A stretch of 11,614 nucleotides of DNA, taken from contig JBCBCG010000139.1 in NCBI GenBank assembly GCA_038530925.1, forward strand, positions 1 through 11,614, read 5' to 3'. Positions 7,067 to 11,614 of this stretch are shown in pieces. Source of the stretch: JALEGB01 sp038530925 (GTDB lineage Bacteria; Pseudomonadota; Alphaproteobacteria; Rhodobacterales; Rhodobacteraceae). Each line of letters begins with the position of its first letter. The first letter of the stretch is position 1. The translations under genes were made by a program, and so were the position numbers. The notes beneath the pieces were generated by a model. That model did not search any database and had not been told where the DNA came from. It was given only the letters and a program-made list of their open reading frames with translations.

Positions 7067-7087
7067 GCGCCGCCGGCTCGGCGGCGC
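7067..7087. repeat. Perfect 9-bp hairpin just after ctrA
   Basis: GCGCCGCCG and CGGCGGCGC pair perfectly around a 3-base loop, 16 bases after the ctrA stop. No T-run follows, so it is probably a 3'-UTR stabilising or pausing structure ahead of the real terminator. Confidence 0.5.
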
Positions 7088-7119
7088 CGCTGGACGACAT
7101 CTCGCAAGTCAACCTCAAG

Positions 7120-7146
7120 CGCCGCAGCTCATTGCGGCGTTTTTTT
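7120..7146 (+). terminator. Intrinsic terminator of ctrA
   Basis: CGCCGCA and TGCGGCG form a perfect 7-bp GC-rich stem around a 6-base loop, directly followed by seven T residues (7140-7146). This is a textbook rho-independent terminator on the plus strand, 70 bases after the ctrA stop codon. Confidence 0.9.
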
Positions 7147-7560
7147 GCATCTCATGCGCAAGCGCGGCGCAGCCAAAGCGAGCAAGCACGCAGCGGGCGA
7201 GCGGCAAGTGGAGCGCTGAAACGCCGACGGTCTCGGCAGCCCGACTTCAACCGTATCATGGAAGAATGAGGCCGGAGCGCGGTGTCGCCTTGAAAAGCAC
7301 CCCGCAACCGCAGCTCCGGCCATTCCCTCGCGGTGTGCAGATATTTACAAGATTCGCACACAAGTTCGGCGAATTTCTCCACAGGATCGCTCGCGCATAA
7401 CGTGAATGTGGCCAGAAAACGCCATTCATGAACAGGCCGATGACAGACCGCGTCGCTCTTCGTCGCTGGCGCAACTCATCGCTGCGTCGAGCCTCGACGC
7501 GCACGAGATCTCAAAGAACTCGGCGCATGTCGCAACTCGAAAAATTCTTTAAAAATAAGA
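7147..7560. other. Gene-free stretch between ctrA terminator and macro-domain pseudogene
   Basis: No open frame here resembles a protein family on either strand; the frames present are short, arginine-rich and without credible ribosome sites. The DNA is less GC-rich than the flanking genes, especially 7335-7400 and 7530-7565. Structures seen are a long hairpin (7270-7321), a dyad GTGTGC/GCACAC (7333-7361), a dyad ATTCGC/GCGAAT (7352-7374), one GATTC (GANTC) at 7351, and GCGTCGAG-C-CTCGACGC (7484-7500). It may be decayed DNA, may hold a small RNA, or may be plain spacer. Confidence 0.5.
7270..7321. repeat. Long bulged hairpin, possible structured RNA element
   Basis: GGCCGGAGC (7270-7278) pairs with GCTCCGGCC (7313-7321), and after one bulged A (7312) GCGGT (7279-7283) pairs with ACCGC (7307-7311), giving 14 base pairs around a 23-base loop. 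Neither side is followed by a proper T-run, so it is not an intrinsic terminator. It could be part of a small RNA or a relic repeat. Confidence 0.4.
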
Positions 7561-8024
7561 TCATGACCCCGCCGGAGATGGCGCGAACTCAACGAGTGTG
7601 TGATCCTGGCCGGATAAAGCCTCATCGAGAATCGAGGCGATGACGGCCCAGTCGCGCTTGGCGAGACCGGCGCCGATCTTCGGGTAACCGATCCTCCGCC
7701 CCGAGAACCGTGCGCCGATGGTTTCAAAGGCGGCGCGGATCGCCTCGTACCCGGCAAGGACGCTTTCGCCCCGCCAATAATGCTGCGTGTAGGCGTTCAC
7801 AACGACAAAGCGCGCCGCCGCCAGCTTGATCTCCGCCGAAGAGATGGTTCCAAGCTTGCCGCAATCGCCCTTCGCTGTAGCGAGATCCGCCGCGTAGGCG
7901 GCGGGATAGCGCTCCTTGATCGACCAGGCGAACCCGCGCCGATTTTGCAGAAACAATTGCAGCCATGCACGATCACATCGAACGCGCCAGCCGTCGCCAA
8001 AACGAGCAAATCGCAGCGGATCAC
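7561..8024 (-). pseudogene. Macro-domain (Poa1p-like ADP-ribose processing) gene with a frameshift
   Basis: The two halves of one macro-domain protein lie in two different frames. The N-terminal half, from a GTG at 8024, reads CDLLVLATAGAFDVIVHGCNCFCKIGAG. The rest, in the neighbouring frame, reads GFAWSIKERYPAAYAADLATAKGD, then VVNAYTQHYWRG, GRRIGYPKIGAGLAKRDW and DHTLVEF, ending at 7561. Together they match a full-length macro domain of about 155 residues, of the type that binds ADP-ribose or dephosphorylates ADP-ribose-1''-phosphate. The join falls at about 7930-7936, where GGC GCG GGT TCG CC lacks one base relative to the expected Gly-Ala-Gly-Phe-Ala reading. No slippery heptamer is visible, so a real inactivating deletion or a sequencing error is more likely than programmed frameshifting. 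The start is uncertain: GGAGG lies 14 bases upstream of the GTG. If intact, it would be a roughly 155-residue cytoplasmic enzyme. Confidence 0.8.
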
Positions 8025-8107
8025 TTTTACGCCGAACGCCTCCGTATCGTCAGACGCTGCGCGCCAACCGGGCGATGAGCCGCGCAGCGCGCGAAGAGCC
8101 CTGCGCC

Positions 8108-8854
8108 TCAGCCCGCGAGCTTGGCCATCACTTCGTCCGACATCTCGAAATTCGCCGTCACAGTCTGCACATCGTCGTCATCCTCGAGCGTTTCGAGGAG
8201 CTTCAGCAGCTTTCCGCCCTGCTCCTCATCCACCGGATTTGTGTTCTGCGGCTTCCAGATCAGTTTCGCCGAGGCCGCATCCCCCAGCGAGGCCTCGAGC
8301 GCCGCGGACACCTCCGCCAGATCGGAGGCGCCGCAAAAGATCATGTGGCCGTCCTCGCCGCTCTCCACATCCTCGGCGCCCGCCTCGATCGCCGCTTCGA
8401 ACACCGCTTCGGCCTCGCCGACCGCGGCCGGGTAGCTGATCGCGCCGACGCGGTCGAACATGAAGCCGACCGAGCCCGTTTCGCCGAGATTGCCGCCCGC
8501 CTTTGAGAAGATGCTGCGCACATTCGAGGCGGTGCGGTTTCGGTTGTCGGTCAACGCCTCGACGATGATGGCGACGCCTCCAGGCCCATAGCCTTCATAG
8601 CGGATCTCTTCGTAATTCTCGGCGTCGCCCGCCTGAGACTTTTTGATCGCCCGCTCGATATTGTCCTTCGGCATCGACTGCGCCTTGGCCTCGCGCACCG
8701 CGAGGCGCAGCCGCGGGTTCTTGTCCGGATCCGGATCCCCCATCTTCGCTGCGACTGTGATCTCTTTGGAAAGCTTGGAGAAAAGCTTTGATCGCGCCGC
8801 ATCCTGGCGGCCTTTGCGATGCTGGATGTTCGCCCATTTTGAGTGGCCGGCCAT
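8108..8854 (-). CDS. yebC: YebC/TACO1-family protein
   Basis: A 248-residue cytoplasmic protein of the YebC/PmpR/TACO1 family, described both as a transcriptional regulator and as a ribosome-associated factor easing translation of difficult, proline-rich stretches. It begins with the hallmark MAGHSKWANIQHRKGRQDA and continues with the conserved segments LRLAVREAKAQSMPKDNIER (about 48-67), YEGYGPGGVAIIVEALTDNRNRT (about 86-108), GNLGETGSVGFMF (about 120-132) and a C-terminal domain with LIWKPQNTNPVDEEQ. Length and start are standard; GAGG lies 5 bases before the ATG. It is 92 bases downstream of the metallophosphoesterase gene on the same strand, so it may be co-transcribed or have its own promoter in that gap. 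Confidence 0.97.
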   Translation of the reverse strand: MAGHSKWANIQHRKGRQDAARSKLFSKLSKEITVAAKMGDPDPDKNPRLRLAVREAKAQSMPKDNIERAIKKSQAGDAENYEEIRYEGYGPGGVAIIVEALTDNRNRTASNVRSIFSKAGGNLGETGSVGFMFDRVGAISYPAAVGEAEAVFEAAIEAGAEDVESGEDGHMIFCGASDLAEVSAALEASLGDAASAKLIWKPQNTNPVDEEQGGKLLKLLETLEDDDDVQTVTANFEMSDEVMAKLAG

Positions 8855-8946
8855 GGCGTCCTCGATGCGTAACGGCTCAGGGAAACCAGGGGTATAAGAA
8901 GGCCGAGAGGCGCTGTCTATGGATGGGCGGCGGGGCGCGCGCCTGC

Positions 8947-9768
8947 TCAGTCCGGCCAGGCCTCGGAGAGACGGCCGCCGAGACGCAGCGGCGCGGCGCG
9001 CGCGGCGAGGCCGGTGGCGTCATCGGTCTCGACGAACAAGCCGCAGACCGTCGCCGTCCCTTTCGCGGGCTCAGGCCGGGCGGAGAGCCCGGTCTGAAAG
9101 CGCCGGATCGGCTCCGTCTTATCCATGCCGATGACGCTGTCGTAATCCCCGGTCATGCCGGCATCGCTTTGAAACGCCGTCCCGTTCGGCAGAACCTGCG
9201 CATCGGCCGTGGGCACATGGGTGTGCGTGCCGACCACGATGCTGGCGCGCCCGTCGCAAAAATGACCGAAGGCCATCATCTCGGACGTCGCCTCGGCGTG
9301 CAGATCGATCAGGATCGCATCCGCCGCGCGGCCGAGCGGATATTGCGCCAAGAGCCGATCCGCCGCTTCGAAGGGATCGTCGACCGGGTTCATGAACACG
9401 CGCCCAAGGAGGTTCGTGACCAAAACCTTCTTGCCCGCGGCGGCGCGGCCCGCCGGCACCTCGAAGAGGCCCGCGCCGCGGCCCGGCGTCTTCGGCCAAT
9501 TGAGCGGCTTGATGATGCGCGGCTCGGCGTCGATCTCGCCGATCAACTCGCGCTGATCGAAGGCGTGATTGCCGAGCGTGATCGCGTCGGCGCCGGCGGC
9601 GAACAGCTCTTCGGCGATGGCGCGCGTCAGGCCGAAACCCGCCGCGGCGTTCTCCGCGTTCACCACGGTGAAGTCGGCGGCGAGCCGCTCTCGCAGCATG
9701 GGAAGCGCCTCGCGCGCGGCGATCCGACCCGTGCGGCCGACGATGTCTCCGATAAATAGCAGCTTCAT
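8947..9768 (-). CDS. ymdB: YmdB-like metallophosphoesterase (TIGR00282 family)
   Basis: A 273-residue calcineurin-like phosphoesterase with a dinuclear metal site, homologous to Bacillus subtilis YmdB (a 2',3'-cyclic-nucleotide phosphodiesterase; unrelated to the E. coli macro-domain YmdB). Metal-ligand motifs in order: GDIVGRTGR (D8), VVNAENAAAG (E39, N40), TLGNHAFDQ (N67, H68), IDLHAEATSE (H157), and VVGTHTHVPTAD (H182, H184), followed by the family segment SDAGMTGDYDSVIGMD. No signal peptide, so cytoplasmic. All expected ligands are present, so it should be active. The ATG has only a weak ribosome site. It lies between the folate cyclo-ligase (53-base gap) and yebC on the same strand, an arrangement I recall as common in Alphaproteobacteria. 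Physiological substrate in this group is not known to me. Confidence 0.93.
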   Translation of the reverse strand: MKLLFIGDIVGRTGRIAAREALPMLRERLAADFTVVNAENAAAGFGLTRAIAEELFAAGADAITLGNHAFDQRELIGEIDAEPRIIKPLNWPKTPGRGAGLFEVPAGRAAAGKKVLVTNLLGRVFMNPVDDPFEAADRLLAQYPLGRAADAILIDLHAEATSEMMAFGHFCDGRASIVVGTHTHVPTADAQVLPNGTAFQSDAGMTGDYDSVIGMDKTEPIRRFQTGLSARPEPAKGTATVCGLFVETDDATGLAARAAPLRLGGRLSEAWPD

Positions 9769-9821
9769 ACGCGCGTCTTATCGCATCGGGCGTCCCGGTC
9801 GAACCATCATTCCGCGGTTTC

Positions 9822-10427
9822 CTATGGCGCGTGAGCGCAGCGGATGAACTCGCGCTCGGTGACCACGGCGTCGAGCGGCTCATCCGTCGGCTCGGTCGGC
9901 AGCGCCGCCGCTTCTTGCGCGGCGAAGGCGAGGCCGATGGCGCGCGTGGGCGCCGCGGCGCGCAGCATCGCGAGCGAGCGGTCGTAATAGCCGCCGCCAT
10001 AGCCGCAGCGCGCGCCGCCGCGATCGAAGGCGGCGAGCGGCGCGAGCACCAGCGTCGGCGTCAACGCCTCCGCGCCGATGGGAACCTCCGCGCCGAAGGC
10101 GCCGGGCCGCATCGGCGCCTCTGGCGTCCAAGCGCGGAAGACAAGCGGCGCTTCCGGGGCGATCACCTCGGGCGCGGCGAGCCGCGCGCCGCGGGCGATC
10201 AGCGCGGTCATCAGCGGCGTTGGGTCGAGCTCGTCGCGGAGCGGCCGATAGCCCGCGACGATCAGGCCGGGCTCGAGGGGAAATGCGTCAAGAAACACAG
10301 CGGCGGCGCGGCGCGCGGCGCTCGGCGCGCCGGCCGCAGCCGCCTTAGCGTCCGCCGCCGCGGCGGCTTTGCGCGCCGCCAAGCCCGCTTTGCGCGCGGC
10401 GTCTTTGGCGGCGGCGAGATCGCTCAC
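9822..10427 (-). CDS. ygfA: 5-formyltetrahydrofolate cyclo-ligase
   Basis: Converts 5-formyltetrahydrofolate plus ATP to 5,10-methenyltetrahydrofolate, recycling folate trapped by the serine hydroxymethyltransferase side reaction. The 201-residue cytoplasmic protein shows the family's basic N-terminal helix, the substrate/ATP region IVAGYRPLRDELDPTPLM (about 56-73), the C-terminal signature APLAAFDRGGARCGYGGGYYDR with the glycine-rich loop (about 129-150), and DEPLDAVVTEREF near the end. The start is a GTG with weak ribosome site, 34 bases after the stop of the b561-YceI gene; the frame is open further upstream without a better start, so translational coupling is likely. The N terminus (residues 5-45) is strikingly rich in Ala, Lys and Arg. 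The 6S RNA gene, often found next to this gene in Proteobacteria, does not fit in the gap. Confidence 0.95.
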   Translation of the reverse strand: MSDLAAAKDAARKAGLAARKAAAAADAKAAAAGAPSAARRAAAVFLDAFPLEPGLIVAGYRPLRDELDPTPLMTALIARGARLAAPEVIAPEAPLVFRAWTPEAPMRPGAFGAEVPIGAEALTPTLVLAPLAAFDRGGARCGYGGGYYDRSLAMLRAAAPTRAIGLAFAAQEAAALPTEPTDEPLDAVVTEREFIRCAHAP

Positions 10428-10461
10428 GCCGCCCGCCGCGACCGCATCGGCCAGGCGCCCG

Positions 10462-11565
10462 TCACGGCGCGCCCCGCGTCGCGGTCACCTCCAACGAGAC
10501 CTCGATCTCGCGGCTGATGATCGCCGCGGCGGCGTCCGCTTGAAGCCCGAGCTCATAGGCGATGCGATCGAGCGAGAGCGCGCCGCGCATCACCGCCTGA
10601 TCATCCTCGATCGCCAGAGTGAAAGGAAAGGCGACCGGCGCTGAGACGCCTTTGATCGTCACCGTTCCTTCAGCGCGATAAGCGGTCTCGCCGGCCGCCG
10701 CCTCAGGCGCCGCGTCGGCATTCGCGAACACGCTCGCCTCAAAGACGGCGAGCGGATGCGCCGCGCTGTCGAAGAAATCGGCGCCTGGAAGCGCGCCATC
10801 CACCTGAATGTCCCCGGTCGCGGCGCTCGCCGTCTCGATCTCGACGCGCACGGCGCTTTCCTCGAGCGCTTCTGGATCAAACCGGATCTCCGCGCGCCAG
10901 CGGGCGAACGCGCCGGAGAAGGGCGCGCCGAGCTGCGTTCCGGAAAAGGAGATCTCGCTCGCCTCCGGCGCGACGGTCCAAAGCGGCGCCGCCGCCTCCG
11001 AAGCCAGCGCCGTCTCCGCCGCCGCCACGGGCTCGTCCCTCGCGGCGTCCGCCGCCGGCGCCGCGAGGGAGGCCTCGATCACCGGCGCCGCGGCGCGCTC
11101 TGGCGTCAGAAACAGCGCCGCGGCCGCGCCGCCCGCGCCGAGCAGCAGAAGGATGGCGAGCGCCGTCGCGACCCCGCTCGCGCGCGGCGCCGGCGGCGCG
11201 AAAACCGGCTCCTTCGGCGAGGCCCAAGGCGCCATCCGCGCGAAGACTTCATCCTTATCGGCGTAATGATGCTTCAGCGCCGCGCCGACATGCACGACGA
11301 GCAACGCGATGGCGAGCCAAGCGAGGAGCTGATGGCCGTTATGCGCGAGCTCTGGCAAGCGCGCCTCCGTCGCCGCGCCGAACGCGGCGGCGACCGGCTC
11401 GCTGATCGGCAGATGCGGCACCGTGAACAGATCGAACCAGGTGGTGGGCAGGGATTTGAATTCGGGGCTGGTCGAGACCATGATCCAGCCCATAAGCGGC
11501 ATCGCCAGCATGAAGCCGTAAAAGCAGAAATGGCTGAAATGGCCGCCGCCCTTGCCGGAGAGCAT
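10462..11565 (-). CDS. Cytochrome b561 - YceI domain fusion protein (5' end missing)
   Basis: A membrane protein with a periplasmic lipocalin-like domain. Residues 9-115 (from the ATG at 11565) are the C-terminal half of a cytochrome b561: HFSHFCFYGFMLAMPLMGW, then LAHNGHQLLAWLAIALLVVHVGAALKHHY with probable heme ligands H78 and H92, and RMAPW. An extra hydrophobic helix follows (about 130-153), then an Ala/Glu-rich linker and a YceI domain (about 195-365: WTVAPEASEISFSGTQLGAPFSG, GALPGADFFDSAAHP, GTVTIKGVSAPVAFPF, LDRIAYELG). YceI proteins bind isoprenoid or quinone-like lipids, so the fusion probably handles quinone electrons or a periplasmic quinone-like ligand. The first half of b561 is absent: upstream the frame continues only to a TAA at 11611-11613, inside a perfect inverted repeat, so the real start lies beyond the window or was lost. 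The internal ATG is unlikely to be the true start. Confidence 0.88.
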   Translation of the reverse strand: MLSGKGGGHFSHFCFYGFMLAMPLMGWIMVSTSPEFKSLPTTWFDLFTVPHLPISEPVAAAFGAATEARLPELAHNGHQLLAWLAIALLVVHVGAALKHHYADKDEVFARMAPWASPKEPVFAPPAPRASGVATALAILLLLGAGGAAAALFLTPERAAAPVIEASLAAPAADAARDEPVAAAETALASEAAAPLWTVAPEASEISFSGTQLGAPFSGAFARWRAEIRFDPEALEESAVRVEIETASAATGDIQVDGALPGADFFDSAAHPLAVFEASVFANADAAPEAAAGETAYRAEGTVTIKGVSAPVAFPFTLAIEDDQAVMRGALSLDRIAYELGLQADAAAAIISREIEVSLEVTATRGAP

Positions 11566-11614
11566 GCCGTTCTGGCAGCGGGCGGCGAGCCATTTCAGCC
11601 ATTTCTGCTTTTAC
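11518..11614. repeat. 97-base imperfect palindrome at the right window edge
   Basis: Bases 11518-11543 and 11589-11614 are perfect reverse complements (26 of 26). Inside, after one unpaired A (11588), CGCCGCCC (11544-11551) pairs with GGGCGGCG (11580-11587), then GCC (11554-11556) with GGC (11574-11576), centred on GCATGC (11562-11567). The right arm ends at the last base of the window. In the fusion gene's frame the right arm encodes a stop codon. It may be a fold-back assembly artefact or a genuine palindrome. Confidence 0.9.

Noticed and set aside
7375..7383. TTCTCCACA, one base away from a DnaA box
   Set aside because: A single near-match with no cluster, no AT-rich unwinding region and none of the usual origin-flanking genes.
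7256..7504. An 82-codon minus-strand frame in the gene-free stretch
   Set aside because: No family resemblance, and it crosses the long hairpin; treated as chance.
7428..7643. A 71-codon plus-strand frame ending inside the macro-domain pseudogene
   Set aside because: Arginine-rich, no ribosome site of note, no family resemblance, and overlaps antisense the conserved end of the macro domain.
7920..7940. Programmed ribosomal frameshifting as explanation for the split macro-domain gene
   Set aside because: No slippery heptamer and no obvious downstream stimulatory structure at the join; a plain one-base loss explains it.
8788..9759. A long plus-strand frame opposite the metallophosphoesterase gene
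   Set aside because: Shadow of a gene with all metal-ligand motifs; no domain of its own.
10428..10461. Looked for 6S RNA next to the folate cyclo-ligase gene, where it often lies
   Set aside because: The gap is only 34 bases, far too short for 6S RNA.
9831..10517. Plus-strand frame opposite the folate cyclo-ligase gene
   Set aside because: Low-complexity Arg/Gly/Ala translation, antisense to a recognisable enzyme.

Overview
The window looks like a chromosomal stretch of a GC-rich alphaproteobacterium. The strongest evidence is a SciP (DUF1153) gene followed by a full-length CtrA response regulator, a cell-cycle pair confined to Alphaproteobacteria. The order or family cannot be fixed by eye. 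I see no insertion sequence, integrase, CRISPR array, tRNA or rRNA, and no new defence or metabolic system. This is mostly a housekeeping region with a few real oddities.

Layout, left to right. The minus strand carries ligA (NAD+-dependent DNA ligase), whose stop overlaps a possible next start at the window edge. A GNAT acetyltransferase runs on the plus strand, divergent from ligA, and overlaps the end of a convergent gene. That gene and its upstream partner form a minus-strand pair: cytochrome c', then a cytochrome b561-type membrane protein, which look like a small periplasm/membrane electron-transfer operon. Next is mnmA (tRNA 2-thiouridylase), minus strand. Divergent from it, sciP and then ctrA run on the plus strand, separated by a leader rich in TTAA elements, and ctrA is followed by a clear intrinsic terminator. 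About 410 bases without a recognisable gene follow, containing a strong hairpin.

The right third is all minus strand. Reading leftward from the right edge: a cytochrome b561-YceI fusion (5' end missing), 5-formyltetrahydrofolate cyclo-ligase, a YmdB/TIGR00282 metallophosphoesterase, yebC, and a macro-domain gene broken by a one-base frameshift. The first four are closely spaced and could be co-transcribed.

Items most worth a second look: (1) the last 97 bases form a near-palindrome with 26-base perfect outer arms ending at the last base, which truncates the b561-YceI gene and suggests a fold-back artefact; (2) the frameshift in the macro-domain gene; (3) a cytochrome b561 in which the usual first-helix heme histidine is a lysine; (4) six TTAA elements in front of ctrA without a canonical full CtrA box.
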